Source: Euonymus europaeus
Taxonomy: Eukaryota > Streptophyta > Magnoliopsida > Celastrales > Celastraceae
DNA length: 64,000 nucleotides
Direction of reading: 5' to 3'
Assembly: GCA_963580455.1 (NCBI GenBank)
Contig: OY756962.1
Span: forward strand, 21,656,001 to 21,720,000
The position numbers were made by a program, and so were the translations under genes. Each line of letters starts with the position of its first letter. The first letter of the stretch is position 1. Below are positions 22,548 to 34,848 of this stretch, in pieces. The notes beneath the pieces were generated by a model. The model worked only from the letters and a program-made list of their open reading frames with translations. It was not told the DNA's origin and searched no databases.

Positions 22548-22795
22548 GTGACAAAATTTGATGAAGAATTTTTTTGGGGGTCTGTGATGGGAGTAGAGGG
22601 ACTGGCCCAATAGGCTAAGTATGGACCTTTTAAAATTAGGGTTTCAGCTAAGTATATATTTGTTGTAAACCCGTCACTCAAATCTCTTTTGTACATGTTT
22701 TCTTCACATAGTAAAATCATTTTGCTCTACCGGTGATTTTTCCCTTTAAGGGTTTTCCACATAATTCTTTGTGTTCTTACTTTTTTATTACAGTA
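22548..22795 (+). repeat. Copia-type LTR remnant
   Basis: The text ends CTACCGGTGATTTTTCCC, AAGGGTTTTCCACATAATTC and TTGTGTTCTTACTTTTTTATTACA, the characteristic 3' end of many plant copia LTRs. It abuts the MuDR remnant inside its coding sequence. The 5' boundary and a target-site duplication could not be fixed, so it may be a truncated solo LTR. Confidence 0.5.
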
Positions 22796-23780
22796 GCTAA
22801 TATTAACACCAAATTCCTGCCGCATATCCTGTATTACATCTTTTGGATGGTAAACATGACCAATACCATTATATTTTGCCTTAATGCATTCCCAGAGAAC
22901 TTGTTCTAATGCTTTCATATGGCTTCGATTAATAAAATCCAAAGAACATGTGTGATTGTCATTAAAACTTGTCACCTTAAACAAATATGAAGACTTTACT
23001 CTTATTGAACGCATATGCCAACCACAACCTGCAGCAGCATATTGAATCGCAAATAGAGTTTTGGTAGACTTAATAACGCGAAACTAGAAGTTTTTGTGAA
23101 TAGCATACATAGTAATATGCTGTTGTAACTCTTTCTTGTCCAAATAAATCTGCCCAACGAAAACTTTACCACCCCAAGAGCTATTGCCATTGTTGCTCTC
23201 AAAAAATTTTGACGTGTCAATCGAATTTGAGCCAATGTTATTGTTGATCCAAGGCTCACCAACCAAGTTGCCTCCATGGAGCATTGGACTTTTAACCCCG
23301 TCATTTTTCAAATCAAAGTTACCAACACTGATATTTTCTTCATTGGTTATTGTCCCCATAATCACTATCTGAAATTCCTTTATCATATTGACCGAAAGGA
23401 ATCGGCTCATCGACATGATCATCATTTGATGGTAATTCCATGCCACAATGTTGAGGCTACTGTGTATTAGGAACAAAGCTCACATCTTGTGAATGAAATT
23501 TTCCTATTGTACCAGGACAAAGCTTTCATTTTGAGAAAGAAACTTCTTATGCACAATTGTTACATAAAGTGGAGTTCTAGGTTGTCAGGGATCATCATTT
23601 TGCCTAAGAAAGAACCTCAAGTCACGGTTGTTTTGCAGCACCACCGACTCCATCTTAAAATGTGTATGATAGGGATACTTCAGCAACATATCACACTCAT
23701 TACGATCCACATCAGTCAACTCATATATAAAATCCACTAATTCTTCAAAAGTAGCATATTGGGAAATGGTCACACCCTGA
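22796..23780 (-). pseudogene. MuDR/Mutator transposase N-terminal remnant
   Basis: On the minus strand the frame contains VFVGQIYLDKKELQQHITMY, then after one in-frame stop at 23084-23086 GCGWHMRSIRVKSSYLF and VTSFNDNHTCSLD, which is the MuDR N-terminal DNA-binding domain. An acidic upstream segment (VDFIYELTDVD) is in a different frame at 23585-23773. The catalytic transposase domain is gone. The frame runs into LTR-like sequence at 22795, so the element was cut there. Confidence 0.8.
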
Positions 23781-26494
23781 CAATCACCACCTAAAAAATT
23801 ATGAACCCCACTACATAGCTCTCACTGACCACCATATAGAATCACAAAATCAACAAAACACATACCTAAAAGACAAATAATTCAACTAAATCACCCAAAA
23901 AGTAACGTATTGCTCGAATCCAAAAAAAAAATGCCAGTAATGCCCGACCACATAAAATTTGCTACACTCAACCACATTAAAAAGTTCTCAACCACATAAT
24001 TTTACATTGCTGAACCATAAAATAGCACTGGAGTAGAACAAATGAGTTATAAGAAAAATTAGTTATACCCACCTCTTTTCTGAGAAATGCACAGAGTATC
24101 TAGGGGAATGCTTGCAATGTGAGAACAAAGTACGCAGAGCCTCAATCTAGCTAGCGATAGTGCCCACAGCCCACATAACTCGATCTATGTTTTCGGGACA
24201 AGATTGAACAAGTTCTAAATATAGTGTACAAGAAGGAGTGAGAAATTACTTGATCTGTCATTTATTTTGTTTTTTAATATGGAGGGTATTTGAGTCTTGA
24301 AAAATTCAAACTATGTCATTTATTTTGTTTTTCAAAAAGTCAGTCATATCTGAGGTTTCTGTTTTCGATGAGGTCATTTTTACAAATTTCTCATATTGAT
24401 ATTATGGAAATTAACCGAAAGAATTACTTGAATTCTTCTGTGTATTCATTCTTGCTTTGCAATTGCTCCTACAGTGCCAAAATTGAGAGCCTAATAATCT
24501 CTTTGATTATTAATGTTGTCAAGCCAAATAAATATTAGAATCTCTGGGGCTTCTTATGGGCATATCAAGAATGTGAGTATAAGAAATGCTGGACCAAAGA
24601 TGTCTCTAATTATTTTATTTTTTTTGTGGAATCCAGTTTTGGGCTTTTGGGGAGAGAAGTTAATGTTTTTGAGTCATAGCTTAGTTCTTTTCAACGATGT
24701 TGTTAAATGAATAGTGCTGCCTTTGCCCAAGTTATCTTAAAATTTTGAATTATTTACTTTTATTGACCTTAAATGGCCTGCACATTCCACTGTCTCTTTA
24801 CCTTTCCCTGATACCAGCTTAATGGATGTGGAGATGGTGTTCACTTCTTACTGATTGTTTTCTTTCATTTCTTGGTTAATTTAAGAGGGTCATCAACATA
24901 ATCCTCTTTGTGCTTTGTTGGTGGTCATTTTGGTGCTTTGATTCATGAGAAAGGTCGCCTCTAACAGTCACAAAAGTTTAGTTAAAGTAACATTAATTTA
25001 ATGATGGGATATTTTGTTGGAAAGTTTTGAAATTTCTTATTTTCTTATGAGATCTTCTCTTCTTTGTGCTGAATCTGCTATGATTGGTTATGATAATTTT
25101 CTTATTTGATTTATGGGTGTTGTCATTTTTAAATTGAGCATGATTCTCGAGTGCTGCATAGCAATCTAAATGCTTTCCTCTCACAGAATTCTCGATGGGG
25201 GTTTGTGGATGATAAGGTTCAAGTGGCCAAGATGACGTATGTATTGGCAAGTATCTATACATAATTGGAAAGTTAAAGCAATCAGGAGTTATCTTCTCAT
25301 TGTTATAACCATGTGGTTAATTTGGTATCTAATTTTTTTTTAATCCATTGATGCTTCAAGTTGTAACATTTGAATTGATTTTGATCACATTTTTTTTGGA
25401 TTCATGTTTAATTTTCTAGAATTAGTTATAATCCGAAGATTTTGGCGCATTTTTTGGCGAGTTGAACGTTGAATTTGATACTCGTGTGTTTGGTATTCAC
25501 CCGTCTTAAATCTGATCGTTCGATTGTTATAAATTTGGTTTAATCGGATGGCTGTTATTAATAGTATTTAGTTTTATGGTTTGAACTTTGACAGATTTTC
25601 AGTGACCTGTGCTTGGTAGGAGTTATTAATATGAATTATGGTATGTTTACCTCTTTTAGGGCTTAAATATTAATTCTATTATGTTTTGATGGTTGTAAGC
25701 TAATGAATCTCCTTAGAATTCAACATTCGAACAGTAATATCATCGTTATCCTGCTCATTTCTTTGATAAGGTCAGTGAATTTCCAATCTCAAAGTGAATT
25801 TTAGCTTACAAATTAACAAAAATTACCATTTTTTTGGCCCCCTCATGGAGTGATTGTTTGCTAATGAAGGAATGTTTGTTTGTTTGTTTGAGAAGCAATA
25901 GTCAGCAGATGCTTGAGCCTTTTCTGTCTCTGTAAATGATATCAGAGAAACCTAAACCAAAAATGCCAGCGAAACAAACACCATAATCACATGGCATCTC
26001 TCACATGGAACATTCAGTGATGGTTGTTCTAAACGAGGATCAAGTTTAATCGAGTTTTTGGATGGATTAGCACCTGCTTCGTCAAGAACTATTATCTCTA
26101 TGACTGCATCTTGAACAATTTATGAGTCTTATATTTTTTATTTAAGTACAATATTATTTTTAAATTTTGTTAATTAGAGGGTAAAGTGCGAAGCCTTCAG
26201 TAGTGGAAGAGCAACTGAAGATAAGCAGGCCACTCAGAGACGTAAAATGCAGGCTGGGAAGACAGCTAAGGAATCTTATGACATTTTTCTTTTTCTCACT
26301 TTACATTTGACATTTGATAATATTGCTTTGAAGATATTGTTGTTATGCTTTTCTTAAATCCACCCACGTAAAAGAGAGGATGATATCCACCCTCTTTTGA
26401 TACATGACATGTGTAAATAAATTTTATGGGTGAGCCCATTTGCAATCTAGTGTGATTGCGTGTGTAAATTACAAAATTAGATGTATCAGTTTGT
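23781..26494. other. Long stretch without a supported gene
   Basis: No protein family is recognised on either strand. Small open patches exist (for example 25145-25255, and 26180-26290 coding for GRATEDKQATQRRKMQAGK), and the latter is unusually charged for chance sequence, but no start, splice pattern or homology supports a gene. A (TTTG)n run lies at about 25866-25890. A 26-bp phrase around GTCATTTATTTTGTTTTT occurs twice near 24258 and 24313. Confidence 0.4.
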
Positions 26495-26880
26495 TAACAA
26501 CTTATATTAAAATTGTTGACTCGGTTAACATCCATAAATGATTATTTATTTTTGTTTTAAATTTTATTATGAAAATGATATGACAAAAGTGGGTATGAAA
26601 ATTTAGATTATTACTAATGAAAAATTTAACAAAGTTATGACAACAATTTTTTATTTTTTTTGCGAACAAATATTTTTTTTATTTTTTTGCCGATGGATTA
26701 CTGAAGAAATTAAAAATTAAAAATAATAATTTGTTGTCCCAAGATTACAGACGGAAATTAATTTTTTTATTTTTTGTCGACGGATCATTGACGAAATTTA
26801 TGTCAATATTTATCGACGAAAAAAATTTACCAACGAAATTTTTCCCATCAATGTTTAGATTACCTACGAGGGTTTTAACG
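26495..26880. repeat. CACTA-like subterminal repeat, copy 2
   Basis: This shares with 13010-13375 the ordered phrases CATAAATGATT, TATGACAAAAGTGGGTATGA, TTATTACTAATGAAAAATTT, TTGTCGACGGATCATTGACG, TTACCAACGAAATTTTTCCC and TTTAGATTACCTACGAG. No terminal CACTA or transposase is seen. Confidence 0.5.
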
Positions 26881-27580
26881 ACACAAATTTTCAATCGATA
26901 ATTAATATTATTGATGAATTTTTAGGATGTTATGAATATCTTTTTAATTTCAGAACTAAAAAATGTTAATCTATAGGGGATAAAATTGACTGTTGATGAT
27001 CCCACCAATGTTACACTCTTCTATTATCATTCACAATTTATTGTCTTTTCATTCTGTGTTTTTTTTGCACTTTTTGGGGGGTGTAATTGTCTTTTTATTT
27101 TATTTGTTTTAATTAAATTGATCAAATAATTTTATTCTTGTTAAGCATATTTAAAGGCTAATAATTATGTTTTAAGATCCAATGATTATTAAGAGGGGTG
27201 GACGCTGGTGGACACGAAGATGGGTGGACATGAAACTGTCATTTTGAGGGATTGAGAAGTGTCCACTCACATAAACCCTTCAAACACCTCCCAACCTTTA
27301 TAAATATCAAGCAAGAGTTCACTTTTATGAACCTCTTCTATCCCAACACCTCCTAACCCAACTCCTTTCAATCCCCCCAACCTAACCCCTCCCAACACTC
27401 ATGTTAAGCATAGCCTTAATGTCTTTTTCATGGTGAATGGAATTAGGAGGCTAGGCATGGAGTGTGTGGATCTTACCTGATACATTGACCGGTAAAATTC
27501 GAAGAAGGAAGTTCCCGCTTCAATTCTCCAAAAGAAAAGACACTTTCAATCGACCTTATAGGAACATGGAAGGTCATGGA
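26881..27580. other. Noncoding intergenic DNA
   Basis: AT-rich at first, then a C-rich strand (CCTCCCAACC, CCCCAACCTAACCCC) at 27280-27400 of simple composition. Nothing coding is supported. Confidence 0.4.
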
Positions 27581-27581
27581 G

Positions 27582-27845
27582 GAGTGTTGCAGGTTGGGCT
27601 TAGCCAAGTTTACTGGTGTCAATTTTGTGTGTCGCAAGTTGGGCTTAGCTAAGTCTTAGTCGGGTTTAATTCGATTTAGTTGGTTGTATAAGGTCATATT
27701 GAAAATGAGTGTTGCAGGTTGGGCTTAGCCAAGTTTATTGGTGTGAATTTTGTGTGTCGCAAGTTGGGCTTAGCTAAGTCTTAGTCGCGTTCGATTCGAT
27801 TTAGTTGGTTGTATAACATCATATTGAAAATATTGATTTGTCAAC
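27582..27845. repeat. Tandem repeat, two 135-bp units
   Basis: Two near-identical units start GAGTGTTGCAGG at 27582 and 27717. Each contains the sub-repeat pair TTGCAGGTTGGGCTTAGCC and TCGCAAGTTGGGCTTAGCT and ends with TTTAGTTGGTTGTATAA and CATATTGAAAAT. Confidence 0.85.
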
Positions 27846-28237
27846 ATTACCTATTCATCATGTAACAGAAAGTCTAATGACATGAGTTCATCATTCATTG
27901 ATGGATTTGTAGCATTCCATATTTTTATCAATCAATCGACATGTAATCCTTGATCGATGCCGACCTACTTGAAGTTCTGCCAACGGTGTGGACTCCATTC
28001 TACACAACTATTGATCTTACAAGAATAGAAAGTTATAAAATAAGTAATGTCGTGAAATAGTATTAACATGTCTCTCAAAGTTTTTTTCATTTACCATGTT
28101 TTTTGTTTATTGTCCGATGCATTTGATTCTATAAAAAACTTAAGGTCTTCAATGACACTCTCACCCAATTTGGTTATGTAGAGTCTCGTTCCATTGCATA
28201 ATTCAAGATTTTTATGATATCTTCAATGACTCTCTCA

Positions 28238-28420
28238 TCCAATCTGGATAGTGAGTGTTTTTGAGTGTCTATTGAATTCAAAAGTTCTCCAAATATATTC
28301 ATGTGGTGATAGATATCTATAGTTCAAATACATCTTGATTTCATCAATTACAATTTCAATGCTTTCATATCTATTCTCAACTTTGGCTGTACTTAACTGT
28401 TCACGTAAGACGATTTTGAC
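28238..28420 (-). pseudogene. Helitron helicase-like fragment
   Basis: The minus-strand frame contains DEIKMYLNYRYLSPHEYIWR followed by FEFNRHSKT, the conserved segment of Helitron-type helicase/replicase proteins (usual pattern DEIKMYLDCRYIS..EA.WRI). Only some 50 codons remain, with neither Rep nor the rest of the helicase domain recognisable nearby. Confidence 0.75.
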
Positions 28421-29236
28421 GAAAAGATAACTGAGGAGCTTCGGATAACCATTAACTAAAATACGAGTATTTATTTTATCGGAAAAATAATACATGGGCT
28501 TAATTGATTCCTTTTTTAAAGTACAAGGGCTTGGGCTTCCTTGACACTTAACCCAAAATTATTTTGACGAATCAATGCACGAGTCGATTCTGATAGCACT
28601 TGGGGCCAGTCCATGACAAGGTCTGAGGACAAGTTATCCTAGTGCACGATGAGTTCAAGGTCCGAACTAGAACATACCAGAATTTGAAGGAAACCTTGAA
28701 TAGGCTGTCTAAAAACATAAATATGTAATAAGTAAAACATACATTTGAGGATGTGGAGCCATTATTATGTAGGAAAATCCCAGTTTTATGGACTGTATTT
28801 CACTGACTTTAAGAACATACATCAATGTACATAACCATTTATATGATAAAAATTACAATAATGAGACAGATATTGAACCAATCTGTAGTCTGTCACCACA
28901 GTTGGAGTCTTGGAGAGTGGTGATACTTACAAAATATGATATAAACAATTGATCTATGTTATCCCCAATGCCTTGCTTGACCACAATTTAAGCGGAAGTC
29001 GGTAACGAATAATCAAAGGAATAATCAGATGGGCATCCACTGAATGAAATTGGCCTTCCCCCTGTATATAGCAGTCACGAACATTCAGGAAATAAAAGCA
29101 TCAGCATGGTGAACCAAACACTTGGATGTTAGATCACTTGTATATAATCTGAAGTAAATTACACAATACAGAAGAAGGAGAAGAAGAAGAATCATTTGCT
29201 TTCAGAAGCATTTTCTGTATTACAGTCGATGCATAC
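28421..29236. other. Downstream flank of the CREG-like gene
   Basis: No coding region is seen. It must include the 3' UTR of the minus-strand CREG-like gene. I do not place the poly(A) site. Confidence 0.35.
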
Positions 29237-31509
29237 TCACATTTTATGACGCAGGTACTGCTCCACTGTAAGCGGCTTAGGGCCACCAAACCAATTGATC
29301 ATAAATATATCTTCAATCTCTAATTTAAAAAACTGGAAGTTATGATGCTTGGGCCAGCCTGTCGGCCGTCAAAGGCAAAACAAAAAGAAGGCAACCGCAT
29401 TAACACTGAGCAAATGTTGGACAATACAACACGTAAAAGCTGCCGCTAGAAGATAAATATTTGTGGACTTACCCTTCATCTCTGGGTGCTTTGCAAACAA
29501 TGCATTGTGAGCAAATTCTGTTTCATTGGAGTTTCGCTCAAGTTCCTTCAACTAGAAAATTCATCTAAAGTAAGCCCCAAATTTCAGGAGAAATCAGCAA
29601 CAAAAAGGGATACTCGTTTTTCCTCGATGATGTAATAGTAAACTTTCAATAAAAGCTCACATTATTTGCAACTAAATTATAGTACACAAAAAAGATTTAT
29701 AGGACAGTTAAGGAAGATGAAATGTGCAGTGCAATTAAGTCCAATGCCAAGAACATTCTCTGTTTTCTAAATTCACCACTACATGACATTGATTTAGGCA
29801 CATACAAATGCTGATTGGGTTCCTAAATAGGGTTTGCATAGATAAAGCTGATAACGGCACTTCCATCTTTTGCTTGAAACTGTTGAAATGGGGACCATGA
29901 GCCTATTAAGTCAATTATCAACCTCAGGTATGAAGGAGAAAAACCACAGTAGAGAGCAATGACATTAGAACCTTACAAACACATTGGACTAAAAGATACA
30001 AAAAGAAAAGTATGGTAATACATTACATTCAAGCTAAAACCAAATAAACAAGGAATCACAGAAAGATCGGAGGATATTCTAACACGAAATTATGAAAATA
30101 GCATTAATAGGGGCAGTTTAGAATATATAATGCATCCTATTTAACACACTTTCTTTTTGCAACACACCTTTCCTGTCAATGTAATCTTGGCACAAGTGGG
30201 ATTCATAGGGTCTCTCTTGCCACAAGTTCCTAAAGGATACTCGCTGATTGTGAATGACGACCTCTCATCTTTTAATGCATCCCTTGCAGTTGGATCAAGA
30301 CGTGTCAAATAGAAGTAAGGAATGCCTGTGCTTTTATCATATGGTCCATCACTAAAAGAAACAACATTCCTGCAAGTCAATTACATAATCTTGTTTAGCT
30401 ATGAGAAGCAAAATTAGGGGACTAAGAATACCATTACAAGTTCAAGAAACTAGATATAAATACAAGAGTTAGAAGATCGCTGTCAGCTCTACAGTATCTG
30501 GACTAACTGTAGAAAGAAATAAAAGCTAAAAACTTGCTAGTGTGTGTAATTAGTGTCAGCTTAAAAAGGCACTGTCAGTTTTTGTAGTCTTATAATGTCA
30601 AATATGTATTTGTTAAAGCTCATGATGGCAGCGGAACAAATTTTTACCTTTTTTTTAATAAATAATATTGATTTTCAGATTAGTACTTTTAAGCCAGTGA
30701 GAGAATTTGAACAATCAACATGTTCGAAATCCTAAGGAGTGGCTACCTCTAGATCAACAGTTCCATATAACAAATTTTCACCTTAAAGGTGTGAAACTTC
30801 AAGTCTTAGGCTAATTAAGAATTGGTTAACAGTGTGTCTCATAAAGACATAACCAAGTCATGGTATTCTCATTTCCCCAAAAGAAAAACATAGCAAATCC
30901 AATGATGCAATGAGCTAAAAATATGCAGCAAACAAATGTTTTGGTTAATCAAGAAGAATAACTTACCCAAAGGGTGTGCCACCTAAATCACTTGACAGGG
31001 TACTGCAAAAATCAAAAACATAACTAAGTGTAAATAGACAAGTCCAAGAACCCTAAAAACCAAATCATACATGCAGACTCCCAGACATAACAGATCAACA
31101 AAAGCTCCAGAACATAAAAACCATTTCCTTTTTTTACAGCAATTAAACAACTTAAAAGCTTCAATGCCTTCAATTATACCCATTGGTTATCTTTCAAGTA
31201 CCGTACTCAGCAAAACACAACACAATCAAATAAAATTCCACTTAACCTAACTCAACCTCAACAAAATATTTGGAAGAAAACAAATAAAGAATGGCCAATC
31301 CAACGAACAAAATTGAAACAAAGAAAGTGATTATACTTCAATACCCCCCAAGAATTCTGTGAAACCAACCAACGAGCACTGGCAGCAGCGTCATCGGGAT
31401 CAGGTTTGGAAGTAGACAGCAAGCGCCCATTTACAGAATCTCGACAACCCAAGAAAAACAAAGCCAAATAGATAACAAAGAAAGAGTGAACAACGTCCCT
31501 GATCGCCAT
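29237..31509 (-). CDS. CREG1-like secreted protein
   Basis: Five exons on the minus strand join in frame to 203 residues: 31509-31337, 31002-30967, 30369-30168, 29551-29473 and 29358-29237, all with GT-AG introns. The protein matches plant homologues of CREG (cellular repressor of E1A-stimulated genes), a split-barrel fold related to pyridoxamine-phosphate oxidases that is secreted or endolysosomal in animals. Its reaction in plants is not established. Residues 1-22 form a signal peptide with a hydrophobic core (FFVIYLALFFLG). Then follow PDPDDAAASARWLV, GNVVSFSDG, IPYFYLTRLDPTARDALKDE, FTISEYPLGTCG, FAKHPEM and the C-terminal WFGGPKPLTVEQYLR. One N-glycosylation sequon, Asn146-Glu-Thr, is visible. 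Length fits the family. Exon 2 is only 36 bp. Confidence 0.95.
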
Positions 31510-32559
31510 TTCCAACAGGTGCCTGTACAAGCAAAGGTCGAAAAATCAAAAAGCAAAACGTCAAAGAAGATGAAATTTACTGTACAAGTCTCTGCATCTA
31601 TACGAGGAGAGTCCACAAGACAAATCACATATTATCTCACATTTGTTCATTTTCCAAAGGTGGGTGAAGGGAGTTGGATCCTCTACAGCAGACCCCAGAG
31701 AATAAAGTAAAGTTGCTTCAAATAAAATGATCGAAGGTTGTTGACTTTTTGGGCTTCAATTTATAGACTTTCACAGGAGAGCTTTTATGGGCTTGCTCTT
31801 ATCTGCATTGGAATGATGGGATAAACATCCACCATTGAGAACGAGACAGACGAGACTATTTACTTATCCACTCTCGACACACCACGTTAAGGCAATCTTA
31901 ATTACATGTGCACATTAAATTTATATTTGGATACTACTTCTATTATATAAAACACGTGGTCTCACATATTTATTTATATCATCAAAATACATTTTTTAAT
32001 ATTATCACATCGTAAAATACAAAATTTTATACATTTTTCTCTCTTCTATCTTGAGCAAGCCAGCAACTTTTCTCTCCTCCCCTCTCTAATGTAGTAATGT
32101 CCCAACTAAATTTATATCAAAATCAATATTTGGTTTCATCTTTATTACAAAAGTTAAGCCACATATTCATCCACATCAGCAAAATACATTTATTAATACA
32201 ACTACATCAGTAAAACACATATTTCAATATACATTTGCTGGCTTATTAAAACTAATGAGATAGGTTCGCATTTTTTCTTTAGTGCAATTGTGAAATTTAA
32301 ATTGCAAATTATTCATCTTTATTTTAAATTATTCCTCCATTATCATTAATCGTTTGTGAATTGAAAATATTATATTAGTGATGATAATCAGATAACATAT
32401 GATATGGTGTGCCGAACCATTAAATAATTTATCAGTATAGATATAATGCTACATTTTATCTTATCTGGCTTGTGCGGAATGTCCAGCCGGTTAATTATTG
32501 TTTCATATTATAAATTTAGTGAAATTTGCCATAACAATTTTAATCCATTTTTTTCGGTG
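31510..32559 (-). promoter_or_regulatory. Upstream region of the CREG-like gene
   Basis: This contains the 5' UTR and promoter of the minus-strand CREG-like gene, with no element I can place. From 31900 to 32250 a phrase (AAATTTATAT..ACACATATTTATTTATATCATCAAAATACATTT) recurs in diverged form about 180 bp later, so it is partly repeat-derived. Confidence 0.35.
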
Positions 32560-33085
32560 AGCTCTATTTGCATCCCATTATTTTTCAACAACACCCCCAC
32601 ATAAATTGAAAAATATTTAACTATTCTACATCCTAAATAACTAAAAACTCACACCTTTGTGAAATACACATCGATGGCACATAACAAAACATCAAAAATT
32701 GAAGTCATCCCACAATAACTGAAATAGTACATATGTCAACGATAAATCGACTAAGACAATTCACATTGAATTATAGTCACTTTAAAGAAAAAACAAATAA
32801 AGTTTATTGCAGATAAAAAAACTAATCATTGTGATATCCTCACTTGTCGGGAGGGCTATGGTCGGGGGGACAACATTGTCAACAAAGGTGTTGGCCCAAC
32901 GGCGAAAATGACGATGATTTAAGTGTGAGATTTATTGCTCGTACTTTCGCGTGATTGAGAGATGAAAAAAAATGAATTGTGAACATCATATACCTTCCAA
33001 AATAAATTATCAAAATTAAATTGACCAAATCTAGAGTGGTGTTAAAAAATAATTGTGTGCAAATGAAATTTGCATTTTTCTTTAC
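32560..33085. mobile_element. Candidate MITE with imperfect inverted ends
   Basis: CTATTTGCATCCCATTATTT followed by TTCAACAACACC on the left pairs imperfectly with the reverse complement of the right end, CATTTGCACACAATTATTTT then TTAACACCAC. The interior is noncoding. No target-site duplication was resolved. Confidence 0.4.
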
Positions 33086-33896
33086 ATGACCATGTGGACC
33101 CTTTTATCTATTATCTTAAGGAGCAGCCAATAGCTAACCAAAGGGCTCATGACTCATGAGAAATATAATAATTATAAGCTCGATCAATGATTCAATGGTA
33201 GTATGCTCGATAATAATTTTTTAGGCCCGCACGGAAACAAAGGCCTATGAGGACGATGGTTGATTATTTTGTGGCATATGGGATTGTTAGTAGTTGTATG
33301 AGAGCTTCCCTAAACCGTATAAATCACTCAAATGATCAAATAATGGCCTTTGGATTGCTTGTTAACTATTTTTTTAATAGGAAATTTTATATTGAGGATG
33401 ACGGGTTTATATGATCACTTGGGCTGGTAGTGAACTGACTTGCATGTTAGCTCTCTTGTGCCAAATCGCCTATGTATTTTCAGATGTGACTGGTGTTGAA
33501 AATGTTGTTTTTGCATGTTTAATTTTGAATAATGATATGGTTTATGTTACAAGATAGTATTTTGAGTCAGTAGTGTTATCTGAAAGCCTAAATAGTTGAA
33601 ATTGAATGTTATTTTTGCGTCTCATTATAACTTTCCTGGTCTTTTAGCTTTGTTTTGGGGAAACAAAGAGACATTGTCAGTCTTGCACCCAGAGGTAGAA
33701 GGTGGCTATTTGTGAATTTATAACCACTGAAGCTTTTGATGTACTCGTAGGGTGATTGTGGATTGAAGAACAAAAACTGCCCTGTTGCTCTATGTTTAAT
33801 TTTGTAGAATTTTAGGGTTTGTGTTTACCGGTAAAATTTTGAATTTGTTAAAAGTCTCAATAATTGAAATTGAATGTTATGTTGGAGTTTTCATTG
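33086..33896. other. Noncoding intergenic DNA
   Basis: No frame or RNA is recognised. TTGAAATTGAATGTTAT occurs at about 33595 and again at 33863, each followed by a CTTTC..CTTTT..GCT pattern, which suggests a diverged duplication. Confidence 0.35.
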
Positions 33897-33930
33897 TGCC
33901 TTTCTCGACTTTTTGGCTAAGATGAAGAAT
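33897..33930 (+). pseudogene. Truncated U2 snRNA-like sequence
   Basis: GCCTTTCTCGACTTTTTGGC and the following TAAGATGAAG match the conserved 5' end of U2 snRNA at about 26 of 30 positions. The similarity then fades: the branch-site recognition region is not recognisable, and no upstream sequence element is seen, so this is a 5' fragment or retropseudogene at best. Confidence 0.4.
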
Positions 33931-34763
33931 ATGTTTAAGTGAGGTATTTTCAGTTTTGTATTGGTGTTTGATGATGCATTACTTGTTTTCTAGAATTATA
34001 ACTACTGATACATGAAGGAATCATGCTCTTAAGCATGTACAAAGTGACTTTGGAAAATAGTATTGGATAATGTATTGGAATGTGTGTTTTTTTATGTGGT
34101 TGTATTGGGAGTACGTGGCTTTATTTTTTGTAAAAGATGTGGAACTCAATATTGATTTTGATGTAGTTTTGTTAGAGAATGAATGAAAGACATTATTATG
34201 CGTTTTATTAATTGAGAAAGGAAAAATGTTAGAGATTTGTATTTTGCTAATGTGGTTGTATTGAAAGATGTGTGTTGATGATATGAATGAGTATATGGCT
34301 TAACTTCTTGTTTAATAGAGGTGAGATTCAATTGAGAAAATGAAAAATTTGGAGTGTGTAGCCACTAGAATTGTTATGAAGTTTCACACATTGAAATTTT
34401 AGAAAAGATTTGTGGAATAGTGCTTGGGATTGGTATCTACTATTCTCAAAAATCAAATTGTTTCTATTCCGATACGATCCATGAGGTGATATTTTTATTA
34501 AAAAAAGATTTAAATCACATCTATCTGGTGTTTATATATACACAAAAGCAATATGAAGCAAAAGAAGTTCACTCTTCTGTGAGCAGAGATGGGATGTTGA
34601 ATAATAGGCAGGATGCACAGTCAATGGAAACAAAGGTTTTATAGTATTGAAAGAAAGCCGAAATCGCAACCCTTCAAAATCAACAAAAAAGAAAGGGCAA
34701 ATGCGTGGATTGTGTCAATTTGTATGCACTCACTACTAGACCGTATTTGTATAGCCCTATACT
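33931..34763. other. Noncoding intergenic DNA
   Basis: AT-rich sequence. No gene, RNA or repeat boundary is supported. Confidence 0.35.
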
Positions 34764-34796
<33 letters not shown>

Positions 34797-34848
34797 GTAC
34801 ACGACACACACAAGCACACACAGATATATATATATATATATATATAAT
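34764..34848. repeat. Compound (GT)n/(TA)n microsatellite
   Basis: A GTGTGT run, then TATATATATG, ACACACACAAGCACACAC and a final TATATA run. The GT and CA tracts could pair as a hairpin. Several open frames here are simple-repeat artefacts. Confidence 0.9.

Noticed and set aside
33180..33260. Possible tRNA (GATTCAATGGTAGTATGCTCGA)
   Set aside because: The A-box-like start is not followed by a B box at the right distance, and no cloverleaf can be formed by eye.
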